DNA of 64,000 nucleotides. Source: Lepidodermella squamata (lineage: Eukaryota > Gastrotricha). Made by a program: the position numbers and the translations under genes. Of this stretch, positions 1 through 12,577 are shown piece after piece (positions within the stretch are counted from its first letter, which is position 1; each line of letters opens with the position of its first letter). The stretch spans positions 1,612,001 to 1,676,000 of the forward strand of contig JBLDXI010000029.1 in assembly GCA_047495785.1 (NCBI GenBank), read 5' to 3'. The notes under the pieces are model-generated. The model saw nothing but the letters and a program-made list of their open reading frames with translations. It searched no databases and had not been told where the DNA came from.

Positions 1-2163
1 TGAAACTTCCAATTCACCTACCGGTGAGCGGATTTGCAATCAATTTTAAACAAGCTGTTAACGTCCTTCAAATGGCGATTGATATCGTCAACAATAGAAG
101 TGACCTTCTGCCAGAATACCACATCGAGATTGCGATAATAAACGAAGGATATGACAGCGCTCTAGCGGTTTCCTCGGCTGTAAATTTTCTCCGAAATCAA
201 GAGGCTGAAAACACATCTTACATCGCCCCTCTCACAACAGGACTCTTATTCACGCCAAGCTGCAAAGCTTGGGCTGCGGCAGTCCACCATTTCAACATGG
301 CAATGCTAGCCGGGAGCTGTACAGCCGACTCAATGACCGCAAGAAGGAATATCTACCCAAATTTCTACCGATCTCTTGCTCCTGGCGAGTTATCAGTAAC
401 GGCAACTCTGTTTTTTATTCAGAAGATAGCAAATTGGACAAAATTCGTCATTATCTCTTCTTCGGTGAAATCTGCATTTGGAAGTGAAGCTTACAACCCG
501 TTTTACGTAACAGCTCAGAGATTAGGTGTGAGATTAGGTTCAGGCGTTTGAAGCCAAGTCAGAAATCGATAGCGAAACTGCTGAGCTATTTCTCTCTAGA
601 CATTACCGCATTTTTGTTTTCGAATCTGATAATTTCGAGTTCAACCTGAAATTGATCTGCCAGACCTACAAACGTGGAATTCGAGGAAAGAGATACATGT
701 TTCTGATGAAATTTCTTACATACCCGGATACAGATTCGCTTCCGGAGTTTTTGCTTCGGAATATCGGCTGCACTGCGGAGCACATCCGCCAACAACTAGA
801 ACAATCTGTATTTTTTGGATCGCCAGCCGGATGGATCATTCCGAACAATCGAACGGATCACTTAGGTATCACATTGGCGAACTTCGAACGAATTTTTCTC
901 TCCAATTATGGCGGAAATCCGAGAACTCCGGATTATGCGTATCGACACTTGTATTACGATTTGATACTTCAAAGCCTCGTAACGCTCGACGGAGCTGATC
1001 GGGCTTTGAAATTGAAAAATCGCTCGCTCAGAGACTACCAAACCAATCCTGAAGAGGTACTACACGCAGTTAATGTAAGCTTGAGGCATGTCAGCTTCAA
1101 TAGTCTGAGATTTGGTAGCTTTCGATACTCTAATCGGGTAGAGGTGGACTACGAACCACAATTTATCGGGACTTGGAGCCCTAGAGCAGGTCTCCAAATC
1201 AGGTTCAGCCTTCAGCTCAGTGAAAACGCTTCGGACCTCAAAGACTCTTCTTCATTCAGACTTGAGACTTTCATACCAATGACCGACATCTCACTTCCAA
1301 GCGACTCCCCAAAAGAAGTTGTGACCAAGCTTGGCTTATCGGTCATTGACTTTACGGTCATTAGCCTTACTTCCTTGGTCCCCTTTACAATGCAACTAGC
1401 ATGCGTCACTCGGAACGCTCGTAAGGAAAGGCATGCAAATCGTGTGATGGATTTAGTTCTGCTTATAAGCTTTGGTCTGGGATCAGTTGGTTCGATATGT
1501 TTAGTGAGATCTCCTGGGGAGATAATTTCAGGAGCGTACTGCCCCGTAGCTATTTCCGGCATTACAGCATGTTTGAATCTAATGTACGGAGTTCTGACTG
1601 TGAATCTTTATAACGAGTTCAACGCTCTTGAACGAGAAAGTTCGACTCGTTCTCATAAGCGACGATCTACGCTTCGCATCAAAGCAGTGCCCCGGAAGCT
1701 ATTGAAAAAGTCATGTATCATTTTCGCGCCATATTTCTTGGCGATTATCGCTTGGGGGATCGCTGACATGCCCTACTTAACGATATTTTACGACTTGCCA
1801 TACTGTGATGAATCGAATGACTTGATCACACATCAAGTCGTTTCGTATTGCACCTCGAATTACTTCATTTACTGGCTTATTGTCATGATGCTGTTCGACC
1901 TGTTACTTTTGATATCAGCTGTATTACTGATTTTGAAGCTGAAAAGATTCAAGGCTTTGAAATCAAGTGTCCGCTCGAAACAGCTGAGTTTTGCTGTCAT
2001 TTTTTCTGCATCTTATCTGCCAGCAGTAATTGCCATACTTCTTGCCATACGTTCTAGCCCAAAAGTCGAAGTTGTGATTTCATCAGCTCTGACGGCTCAG
2101 CTTTTAATTATGTGGTTAGCAAACAATTTCAATATATTACGGCGAATAGTGGGGAAATTATAA
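1..2163 (+). CDS. Class C GPCR, GABA-B receptor-like, 5' partial
   Basis: Reads open from the window edge; exons 3-506 and 544-2163 joined by a 37-nt phase-0 intron (GTAACA...TTCAG). About 707 residues are visible. The N-terminal part is a periplasmic-binding-protein-like ligand lobe resembling metabotropic GABA-B receptors (a segment like AVNxxxxDVNNRxDxLPxY, then a RSLAPGELS-type segment). It is followed by a seven-helix domain (first helix near nt 1350, last near 2080-2130) with basic intracellular loops. The protein ends about 12 residues after the last helix, so it lacks the long coiled-coil tail of typical GABA-B subunits. No Cys-rich domain is seen between lobe and membrane, which also favours GABA-B over mGluR. 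Divergent; ligand unknown. Confidence 0.75.
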
Positions 2164-3057
2164 GCTTCATGTTTCGTGAGTTCGTAGTTTTGTTTGCTGT
2201 CTCATTCATTCATATTTCTATTGAGCGAGCCTGTTTTAATCATAATCAGTTAATCAATACATAATGCACCGGTTCGACTAATAAACGGAAACGAGTGATA
2301 GAAAACTGGGCGTAATTTTATGCAAGCGCTTTATCACTCATCGCACTGATGTTTGCTGTAACCGGTAACCTGAATTCGTGGATAACAGGTTCAAGTATTG
2401 CCCGCGGAATAGGGCTGATTTATGCCGCTACGTTTTTTACTGGGCAACTAAGCTAAATGTTCACATGACGCGACAAAAAACGCACGGAGGCGTCGCGGCA
2501 TTTAATTAGGCGCCAATTAGCCGCGTCAGAGCGTTGAAAAAATTCGCCTCAGCAAATGGACACGTCGCGAGTTCCTTACTCATTTGGAACCTGTAAGCGC
2601 TGGCGGTATTATAATCGAGATAACAAGAGCGATAACAAGGGAATTCACTATGTACACAATGACGCAATGTAATAATAGGTAACACGAAAAAAGTGAGCCT
2701 TTGCGCAATTGACATGTGAAAATGGGTGATTAACAATTTTTCTATCAAATTTTGGGAATATTCCTATGTTGACGAGCAGAAAGAGGCGATTCGTCTGGTA
2801 TATTGCTTAAAATACCTTTTTCCGGTCTCAAAAACTGTATGTTTCACTTGACGCAGGTAATGGCGTACTAATAATACCAAACTGAGTGTGATTAATACCT
2901 GGCGCGCGCCTCGCCGTAATGTCATCATAAAAATGCGCACCTCTAAGCGCGAGTACCCACCCAGCCCCGATTATACCGCCCCGTCACTTCAACGCGGTGC
3001 ATTTACTAAACACCCAGCGATTGCACTTGTAATACCCATTTTTCACACCAAACTCTC
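2164..3057. other. Intergenic spacer
   Basis: About 0.9 kb between the GPCR and the Ig/FN3 gene. Small ORFs exist on both strands but none shows a domain, signal peptide or phase-consistent splice partner. It must hold the GPCR 3' end and the promoter of the next gene; no clear motif was recognised. Confidence 0.5.
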
Positions 3058-5148
3058 ATGCGAATTATATTCGCCTCGATCGTAATAATCGCTGCCGTTC
3101 AGCGATGTGTGGCCGTTGATACCACACTCACTGTTACGGCCTTCACATCGACTAGTCTGTCCTGCGGCCTGACGAAGTCGTCGAACAACGACGTGATTTC
3201 ATGGCACAAGTTATTTCTGAATGACACCTCCCTTGAAATACAAATTTCCAACGATCAAAACATTGTTTGCTGCACGTACGAGCCGGCGAATAAGTTCGTC
3301 GTATCTTCAACCGGTGGCAAGTACCAGTTGACCATCAACCAAATTTACGGCTTAGATGAGGCCATCTACTTTTGCCGGAGGAATTACGGACAATCTACCG
3401 TGGTGGCTGATTCGACGCGGTACAACATTCAGGTTCAAAATCTGGTCTCCGATAGCCAGATGTATGTTACTTATGACAACAAAGCCTACCCTAACAATGC
3501 CGAGGTCACCTTTACCTGCGTTGTTTTTGACGTCAAGCCAGCACCTAGCATCGTCTGGGTACAATTGACTGCCGCGGGTTCGGATACTTTCACGCCTATC
3601 ACAACGGGCGTAACTACAGCAAAGGAGCTTTGGAACGATTATTTCTTATACAATCGAACCTCGGTTTTGAAAATCAACGCAAAACCGGCTTATATGAAAG
3701 ATATTATCCGATGCACGGCTGTCCAGAATATTTCTAGCACAGTTGTGAAAACTGCTGTTGATTCAACCTCAACAGCCATTAACGTGGAGTGTAAGTCATC
3801 GATAGCCTATGTTGATCATATTTTGAAAGAATGTTCTACCTATAGACGGTCCTACGTGTTCTACAACGAAAATTACGAAATTCGCAGCTGCTATTGGTTC
3901 TTCAGCATCACTTACTTGTAACGTGGAAATGAACCCCATGCCAACTCAAGCTCCTCAATGCGTTTTCAATACTGTTCAAAGTTCACTGAATCCTGTGGCT
4001 AAAGTAACTGCTACGTTGACAGCCTCAAGTTACCTTATCAGCGCAAATTACAATTACAGTGTCACGTAAGTTCTCTGTTATGCTCTAGGATCGAATTTTA
4101 CTGTGTCTCTCTTCATTTTAGGAAAAATACTGATTACCGCACTATTTATTGTTACTGCCTCGGCCTCAAGGTCGAAAATGGGGTCGATGTGGCTCCAGGC
4201 TGTCCTCTGACTGTTGTAGCGCCCGGTTTGCCAGATCCAGTGATGAACTGCCGCCAATCGAACACAACCTCATCTTCCGTCATCATCGCGTGTGACGAAG
4301 GCTTTAACGGAGGTTACACGCCGCGTTACTCCTTGGACCAGTTGTCGACCGAACCAACTAGAGCTGCAACCTATTCAACGAAACGCGTCGCCACAGCCCA
4401 AGCCTCGCCATCATTCACAGTTACCGCACTTCAATCTTCGACTTTGTACCAATTCAGAGTTTGCACGGTGACTTCAGGCTTCCCGGATATGCCTCAGTGC
4501 ACGCAAGCTTTCAACGTGAGAACAATTGCTGGTCCGAGTGGCGTGACTGTGGTTGATGCTGGCTTTCAATGGTGGATCATTCTAGCGGCAGTTGGAGGCG
4601 CCCTTCTTCTTATCGTCATCATTTTCGTGATAGTCTTCCTGCTATTCCCGAAGAAGCAAGAAGAGGAAGACCCGAAGAGACCGAGTGATGTAGAAAGCGC
4701 TGTGCAGCCAACCATTTCCTCCCCGGTGTTGGTCGTCGCGCCGGCGATCGAGTTGGAAAGCTACCCGAACGCTGGTGCTGAAAATGTTGAAGAGCCTTTT
4801 GTCCTCGAGGAAGGACAAACAATGGCAATTACTCATGCGCAATTTCCCCCTGATGAGTACGCTCCCCAACCTGAACCTGAACCTGAACCTGAACCTGAGC
4901 AGATTTATGGAAATACAGCGGAGCCCGAGCCGAGATTTGGCGATGGTCACCTGATTAAGGCGGCTGTAGCTGTTGCAGCAACTGCTGCCGTTGTCGCAGC
5001 TGCTGAGGCGATCGCTGATGCCGTTGAAGAAGCCAAGAAGAAGTCCTCTTCTTCATCCTCAAGCTCTTCCGAGGAAGAGGGTCATGGTCATGAGCATAAT
5101 GAAGAAGGGGCGGAGCATCACGAGGCTGGAGGTGATGCGCAAAATTAG
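3058..5148 (+). CDS. Ig/FN3 single-pass membrane receptor-like protein
   Basis: Exons 3058-3790, 3846-4065 and 4122-5148 give a 659-aa product; phases match. Residues 1-20 are a signal peptide (MRIIFASIVIIAA...). The first exon has two Ig-like regions with Cys-Trp-Cys spacing (SCGL...ISWHK...AIYFCRR; FTCVV...IVWVQ...IIRCTA). Exon 3 carries an FN3-like domain and one membrane helix (WWIILAAVGGALLLIVIIF) near residue 470. The cytoplasmic tail is low complexity: acidic Pro-Glu repeats (nt 4870-4905), an Ala/Val-rich helix-like stretch, nine consecutive Ser, and a His/Glu-rich end. It looks like an adhesion or recognition receptor; ligand unknown. An AATAAA lies at 5331. Confidence 0.8.
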
Positions 5149-6404
5149 AATATTATTTATTTTTTAATCGATGGAACCTGGTGTTTATTTCGCTGCTTGT
5201 TTTTAATTAAAAAATCTACTGTCATGACAAAAATTGCCGATTCGGAAAAGCTTATGCTTGTCGATTAGAGCCATGGCGATGATCATATGTTTTGTGTTGC
5301 TTTGATCGTTTTACATGTATAATAGATTCTAATAAAACAATTCTAAAACAATTGCCTTATGTCACTATTCCAGAGTAATTTACGTCCAGAAAAAATGGTC
5401 TGTTTGTAATAAATGGAAAAGTAAAAATATCAGGTTTGGTGTCAGATATCCTTTGAATACAAGTTCAGACTAGAATGTAACGAAAGACCACAATGTTCAC
5501 TCGGGAATGGATGTCTTTTGACTTCCTAGGCACCTGAAGATTTCAGAAGCATATTATTGAGGCCAAATCATATTAGCATGTCGTAGTTTTATTTATATAG
5601 ACCCTCCGCCGGCCGGCGCTATAGGCACATGATATTTGTATAACTTCAGAGCATGAACATCTATCTAGGGCTCGTTTAATTGAACGTTTAATAAATTGAA
5701 CATGATCATAGCCTGTTCATATTTGTCTGATATAGCACGAGTAAAGAGTCTATAATATCTGAACGGAGCCGGCCGAGATTTACGACTCGGAACGAGTCGA
5801 AGACAAGTGGAGATGAGTTTTCGTGCTGACTGGAGAGGAGCTCCGCAGGGCGTGGATCGCAAGGGCACCTAAAGGAATATGGGAAACCATATGCTCAAAT
5901 TAGCTTTAAAGGAAAATGTCGCAGAAGAGGCGGCAGGGCTTAGCCGGGGCATCAATGCAGTCTCGCGTCTCGCAAGTGCCATGTCGGACAGTGCTTCTCC
6001 AGCATTCGGAGGCCGAAGGCGTCGGGCTGGAAGCTCGCAACGTAGGATATGTAATCCTTCATTCCCCGTTATTTGCAATGAGGTACCTCGTGGCGTACCG
6101 CATCAGTTGATGCTCAGATATGTCGATGATTGCTTCCACACCAGCTTCGACGACAACACCGAATGGGTCGCACTCATTAGGCAGATCCAAGGCAGCTTTC
6201 AAGCCGTGGACCTGGAAGACAATACCAAGCTGGTGAACCGCAGGTAAGGACACTTTCAATGAGGTTTTAATCAAAATATGAAAATTATGCCAACAAATGC
6301 AAGGAAATTTCAAGGAAAGAAAATCGAACCGTGAATTTAACTGTAATGACGCTTTATTCATGAAAAAATTCTTGATCCATAAAAGAAAGTAACACATAAG
6401 TAAT
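5149..6404. other. Intergenic spacer between convergent genes
   Basis: Contains the polyadenylation signal of the Ig/FN3 gene (AATAAA at 5331) and, in reverse orientation, that of the ankyrin gene (TTTATT at 6353-6358). A 122-codon ORF at 5879-6247 includes an RYVDDCF motif reminiscent of reverse transcriptase but cannot be extended. No other gene seen. Confidence 0.5.
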
Positions 6405-6405
6405 A

Positions 6406-6545
6406 CACTCGCAGCCATTTAACGGCTGCTAATGCGTTGAACTTTCGATTAACGAGTTAACAAGTGTTAATTCGATTCCGTCTAATGCTCACTAACGCGT
6501 TAATCGAAAGTTAACGCGTTAGCAGCCTTTAAATGGCTGCGAGTG
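6406..6545. mobile_element. MITE, 140 bp, TA-flanked palindrome
   Basis: Two arms of about 49 nt (6405-6454 and 6498-6546) are near-perfect reverse complements, beginning CACTCGCAGCC and ending GGCTGCGAGTG, with TA on both sides. This is the form of a Tc1/mariner-type miniature element. It lies in the 3' UTR of the minus-strand ankyrin gene, between its stop codon and its AATAAA; the tandem paralogue lacks it at the matching place. Confidence 0.8.
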
Positions 6546-6575
6546 TAGCTAGCAGAAATCTGCTACCCGAATCTG

Positions 6576-9500
6576 CTATATGCATAGGCGATAAGCGCCC
6601 TTCTCAGAGAGATAGTTAACAACAATAGTGTAACCGTGAATTTCTGCAATTTTTAATGGTGAATTGCCTTCAGTATCGCAAAGGTTGACCTCGGCTCCAC
6701 TATCAACCAGCAATTGGACCTTATTGAGGAAACCATGCGATGCCGCCTGAATTAGCGGAGTGCGTTTCTTGTCCCTGTCAAAGGCTTGGCCGTTGACGTC
6801 AGCGCGATGATTAATCAGTAAGCGCGTCGTCTCCAAGTCGCCTCTAACAACAGCTATATCCAGTGGCCGGGAGCCATATCGTCCCTCCTGAGCATTTACA
6901 TCAGCGCCGTTATCGATCAAAAGTTTTATAATGTCCAGAGACGCTCGGTTGAGCACGGCGCGATGCAAAACTGTGCCGTTTACTAAGGGCCATTTCATGA
7001 ACAAACGCTGATCGCGCCAATTCAAGTCAACATGTTCGTTATCCAACAAACTCTTAACCCGGAACAAGTTGTTTTCCGCAGCAGCGTCACTCAATTCTTC
7101 ATTCTTTTTTTCCCGTTCGGCGGCTGATATGCGAGGTGTCAACAGGCCATCCAGCGCAGCTCTCCACACAGCTGGAGCCAGCGATAATGCTTCCTTGGCG
7201 CCTTGATGATCAACCCCACGATCCAGGAGCAGCTGAACAATTTCTGGATGGCCGCTCTCTACTGCAATAGCTAGCGGTGTCTTATTCGCCCTGTTGCGAG
7301 CATTGATGTTTCTTGAATGTTGAAGAAGTAACCTTGTGACTTCAACATTCCCGGCTTTGCATGCCAGGTGTATCGCCGTGTTACCAGTGTGATCAGCAAT
7401 ATCGACGTTAGCGCCTTCCTCCAGCAAAAGATGTACTAAGTTGGCTTCGCCATTCAAAACAGATTTTGTAAGGATGATGTTGAGATCAACCTGAAACAGA
7501 AATTAGCGCTATCAATATAAAATTAAAAATATATTTTAAAAAATATAAAAAAGCAGAAAACGATCATGACCTTAATGAAATTCGGTCTAAATATGTTTAT
7601 TCAAGTTTTAAAGTAATAATTGGCATAAAAAATTCCTTAGAAACTCGTGTACATTAAAATTTTATCAACCTGGGGCATTAGTTTCTTGATTATTGCCTCG
7701 TTTTTGTTTTGCTGTGCATGCAGGATCGCATTCTCAAAAGACTCCGCCCGCAAACCAGTGATGTCACCTTCCAACAACAGAGCGACAATGTCTGTCGAAT
7801 TGCGATCAACAGCACGCAGAAGAGTAGCTTCATCGACAGCTGTTTGAGCAGCCAGGAGCGTCAGAACTGCAAGGCTGCAATTGCTTGTTACAGCATAGAA
7901 CATTACAGAATGGCCATCTTTGTCTCGAGCTGAAACATCGGCTTTTCGATTGATAAGGAGCATCATATTTCGGACAGATCCGATTTTGGCTGCCATCAAT
8001 AAAGCAGTCTCCTCCCCTACGCTGGTCTTGAAGTCGACTTGGGCACAACGGTCCAAGAGCAGCTCGACAATATTGGAGCTATCCCGCTTCGTTGCAAGCT
8101 GCAAGGCAGAGAACGATGATTCCATATCGATTGCGCTGGGACTCGCTCCTCTCTCGAGGATAGATTCGATAAGCGGCATGGATGCGTTTGACTTGATTGC
8201 AACTATCAAAGCTTCTTCACCCGATATATTCTTCGCTTCTCGGCCATCATCGAATATCCAAATTGTTCCGCATACCTTGCCTTTTATCGCCCAAGTTGGT
8301 TGAACACAGTTCTAAAAGTACACAGTTGTTTTTATATTGCTTCCATATTTTTTACACTTACGCTTGTCGCCATTAGTCGCACTACTTTGGCATCAGGCGT
8401 AAGCCCGGTCACTTCAGTCACATTGAGATTCGCATCATAAAGAAGCCAGTGCTTTTCAACCGGATCCTCTGCTTGTTCATTTGCCTATTAATAACAATAG
8501 TTTTACCAAACGATATTTGTTAAGCAATTCAACAGATTGGCGTTCAGTTCGGCATGGAGTGTGGCGAGTTTAGATATCAACAATTTACGAGTGTTTTGAC
8601 ATAAAATATCGAATTGGCACTTGTATTATTGTGTTCCATTCTTTATTACATGAATAAGACCAAACCTGTTCACATCGACCAAGTTCAGGATACCAACTAG
8701 AATTTCCAATACAAATTGACACGATTGAACCGTGTGTCAAATTGAAACCGTTATCGCAATGAACGAGGACCATCGAGCCCAGCTTCAAATCATCATTCGT
8801 CCGCAATTTTCTACCTTTTTCATCATTGATAGTTCCATTCAAAATAACAGGGAGCTTGCAGTTATCTTCAGCAAAAATAAAGCTGGGGCAATTACTGTTA
8901 ACTTCATCATTTTTCGTACCTTTTACTTGTTCCTTTTCCACACATTTTCCAGGTTCTGACCACATATCCACGTCCACGCAGGTGATCGAATTTGCTCCGA
9001 CTAGAATGTGAGTAGGCGAGCAAGCAAACGTCACGCTCGTTCCGACTGATACCGGGTAATCGATCTCTGAAGACAGGTGAGCGTTTGATGGAATCTGAAT
9101 TGTTTCCGAGCAGCCTGTCATTATTCTGTGACAATCTGAATGATGTCAACTAAAGAAGGCAAACCTTTAGATAAGCATTCGCCTTTCTGATACCAAGTTC
9201 CATTATCAAGGCAAACAATCGCTGGAGCCCCGGCGATGCCATAGCCCGGAAGACAATCAAACACGGCAGTAGATCCTGCAGTCAGCTCGAAGCTATTTTG
9301 GCTGAATTCCTTAATTTCTGCATTCGCTGGTAAAGTTAACAACTCCTCGCAAACTGAAATCCGTGAACGAGACAAACCTAGAACATTGAACTGAACAGTC
9401 CATCCTTACCCCTAGCGCAGTAACCATTTACGAGCCACACGCCTTTCTTGGTATCGAAAAGCACTGCAGCAGTTCCAACGACAGCGTAGCCAACATCACA

Positions 9501-12174
9501 TGTTATTAACCCGATGCACGTGGCTTCTGAGAAAGTCACGTTTCCGTTTTCGACAAATTTCGGCAAGATTCTGTAAGCTATTGGCAAAAAGTGACATTGA
9601 AATGCAACGGTATGATGTATGCGCAATCTTCACGAATCGTATCAACATATCAACATAATAACTAAATAAGCTATGCTTAGCAAAAAGCAAGAAACGTAAT
9701 TTTTCTATAAGCACATGTAAAATGAAACTTGCGGTCGATCTGAGAAAAACAGTAGACTTACCTTGCGAGGACAGATTTCCATAACTCGAATTGAAGCAAG
9801 CTGTTGCTCCTTGTACGCTATTATCCATGCATCCATCAAACTTTCGAAGTAATTCGGTGACTTTGCTGAATCCGAGATTCTGCGCGAACACCAGCGGCGA
9901 ATCTCCATTTGAATTTGCACCGCACGATGCGTTGTACTTGCTTAGCAGCAAATCAACCAGGGGCGGACAATTGTGTAAAATAGCTATTTCAAGCAAATTC
10001 CTTCCGAGTGGATTTTTTAACTGCAGAGCAGTAATCAAGTCGGGTGTATCAAGACGACTAAGAAAGGAATCAGCAAACTTTATGCCACTTTCCATACAGT
10101 TGATCGAATCATGAAACATTGACCGGCCCTGCGAATCACTTGATAAAAATTGAGTTGGGCTGGAAGCCATCAGGATCTGAACTAGATCGGAGCTGCCTAA
10201 CTGAAAAGCCGACAATAGAGGGGTCTCGCCCTTTTTATTCTGCATCTTTGAAAGCCAATCAACGGCACCGAGGGATACAAGTTTTTTCAGCATATCAAAA
10301 TTCTTGCTTTGAACCGCTATATGAAGAGCTGTATCGTCTGTGACTGGGTTCGTCTTGTACATTAAATCGCCGTTAGCTTCGATCAAGAAATCGCAAATCG
10401 CAGTCCGGTTCATCGAGATGGCTAAGAGGAGCGGTGTATTGCCTGATGAGTCGATTTTGTCGAACGTCAAATATGTTACGAATTCGCTTAGGAATTCCAG
10501 GTAGTCAGCTATCACAGCGACGTGTGCTGCTGACTGGTTCAAACTGTTCACAGCCTCAGTATCAGCGTGATACGTCACAATCAACTTTCGAATGAAGTTC
10601 AAATCTTTCTTTTCGAGAATCGCAACAAGAAGAGGCGTCATTCCGCTTGTGCCGTTGTATTCAGATGACGGACGAGATCGCGCATTGATAGCAGAGCTTA
10701 AATCGGCAAATTTTCTCGCAACGAATTCAAGCATATCGACTGTCTTCGCCAGATGAAGAGCTGTATAACCTCGGTTGTCGATTGAATCGATAGAGGCATT
10801 TTCACCAGGCACAATTTCGGCTAATTGTGTAGCATTGTTCGCCACTGCATTCAGGAATGGAGTGCGACCGAATGAATCCTTTTCTTCCATTATATCCTTC
10901 TTTATTCTTAACATCTGATTCAGAATACCTGAGAGAAAGCATAGGACAAAGGCATAATAGAAGCTCGGGACTTAAGACAAAATGTAGTGCAATCATCTTG
11001 CTTTCTACCTAAATGCCTTAGTAATAATAATTTATTTTCACTACTTTGACAAACCTTTGATTAAAATGCTATTTCCATCGGCTTGTTCGTCTGAACGGAG
11101 TGCCATGGCATGAACAGCGTTTCCACCATTTGAATCTTTCGCCGAAATATCCACTTTCGCCCGAATCAAAGACGTGAGGATTTGCCCATCGCGAAGAAAA
11201 GCAGCCAAATGGATCAAAGAACCAATGCCTCTGGACACGGGATCTCCATTTTTAATTGTGTACGAGCATTTAATAGATCTGGACTGTGCCTTTTTAGGGA
11301 ATCGATGGAAGAAATTGGTTATAAATGTGTAGTGGCCCTTTCGAACAGCGTAACAAAGAGGCGTATCGCCGTTTTCATCTTCCGCTGCTTCGTTGAATTG
11401 GTCGGCTGTGAAATTGTGCCGGAATACCTTCAACTGGTTACTCGCAGCGATCAGATGGGATGTTGACAGTACCCGCTTTCGACCAATTCTTGACTCCGGC
11501 TCAAATTTGCTTAGCATTTTCTCAATCTCACTGCTACCACTCGTCAGGGCGAATTTCAATGCAAAGTCACCGTTGTGGTCGTTGTGGAATCGATCGGCCT
11601 TGTTTACCAGCAGTAACTTGGCGATCTCAGCTGATGTTGCGAGGTATTTTGATTTTGCAGCGTAGAATAGAGGTGTTTGACCTTCCCGCTGTGGTGCATC
11701 GATCATTGCCTTGGGCTCAAGCTTCAGATCCATCGCCTTCCGGGCTAGCAGCTTCACTACGCCAAGGTGACCCTTGAGACAAGCTAGATGAATCGGTAAC
11801 TCTCCATTTTCGTTGACACTTGTAACGCTGATGTTGACATCAGTTAAGAGAAATGTAGTTACCTTGACGGCGCCGTTCGATGCTGCCAAATGAAGAGCCG
11901 TGTTGCTATCAGCGAATTTGTACATTTTGAAAGCGGCGAAATCAACACTTTCGCGCTGGAGTTTAGTTTTCAGTTGATCAACCAAGTCGCCAGCAATCAA
12001 CGACTCAAACGACAATGAAATTTCAGCATTGTATTTGATTTCCGTCAGATCCTCATACTCACTATCGAACGGATAATCTAAGCTTCCAGACGAAGTTGCG
12101 GTTGACAAGAGAAGAGCGTATAGGAGCCATGCCAACATTTGGACGTTGACTCGTGAGCAGTATTCAAAGCCCAC
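6576..12174 (-). CDS. Secreted ankyrin-sushi-ankyrin multidomain protein
   Basis: Eight exons read downwards: 12174-11055, 10928-9762, 9577-9410, 9377-9165, 9135-8666, 8484-8362, 8311-7670, 7490-6576; 4818 nt, 1605 aa, all phases consistent. Residues 1-30 contain a signal peptide (hydrophobic run LAWLLYALLLSTATS). Residues about 60-745 are ankyrin repeats (TALHLAASNG, LPIHLACLKGH, TPLLLAIS). About 750-1046 are four sushi/CCP-like modules, three with full four-Cys spacing. About 1088-1605 are a second ankyrin block. No membrane helix is seen. Ankyrin repeats are normally intracellular, so a signal peptide plus CCP modules implies an extracellular role. Introns 9378-9409 (32 nt) and 9136-9164 (29 nt) are extremely short; if they are not real introns the gene is frameshifted. 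Confidence 0.75.
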
Positions 12175-12577
12175 AAAATAGCCAGTTATTAAAAGTGGTT
12201 TCTACTACAGATGAAATATTACTATTTACAGTTACACTGTCAGAATAATTGTTATTCATCAGAATATTTCGACTGCGGAAAGTTCACGACATTATGGGCA
12301 TTTTAGAGGCGATTAATTGAGACGATGGAACTGAGGGAAATTTTCATATAAGCGTAACAGGTTGCATGTTGCATGTAATACTAATCGCGTGCCGAGCGGT
12401 TGAGAAGCAGAATGCTTTTAATGCATTTTGAATTCTTATTTAATTCGGAATCTCTGATAATACCGGAAACTGAAAGAAGTTGTTGAATGCCCAAGCGTGA
12501 ATCGAACTAAAATGATGCTTTATTAATGTAAAATTATTGTCAACAAAGCAATGGTGAATCGCTAGCATGCGAATCTG

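Noticed and set aside
5879-6247. ORF with RYVDDCF motif, possibly Penelope-type reverse transcriptase
   Set aside because: Only one short motif fits; no other RT block, no element ends and no extension in other frames.
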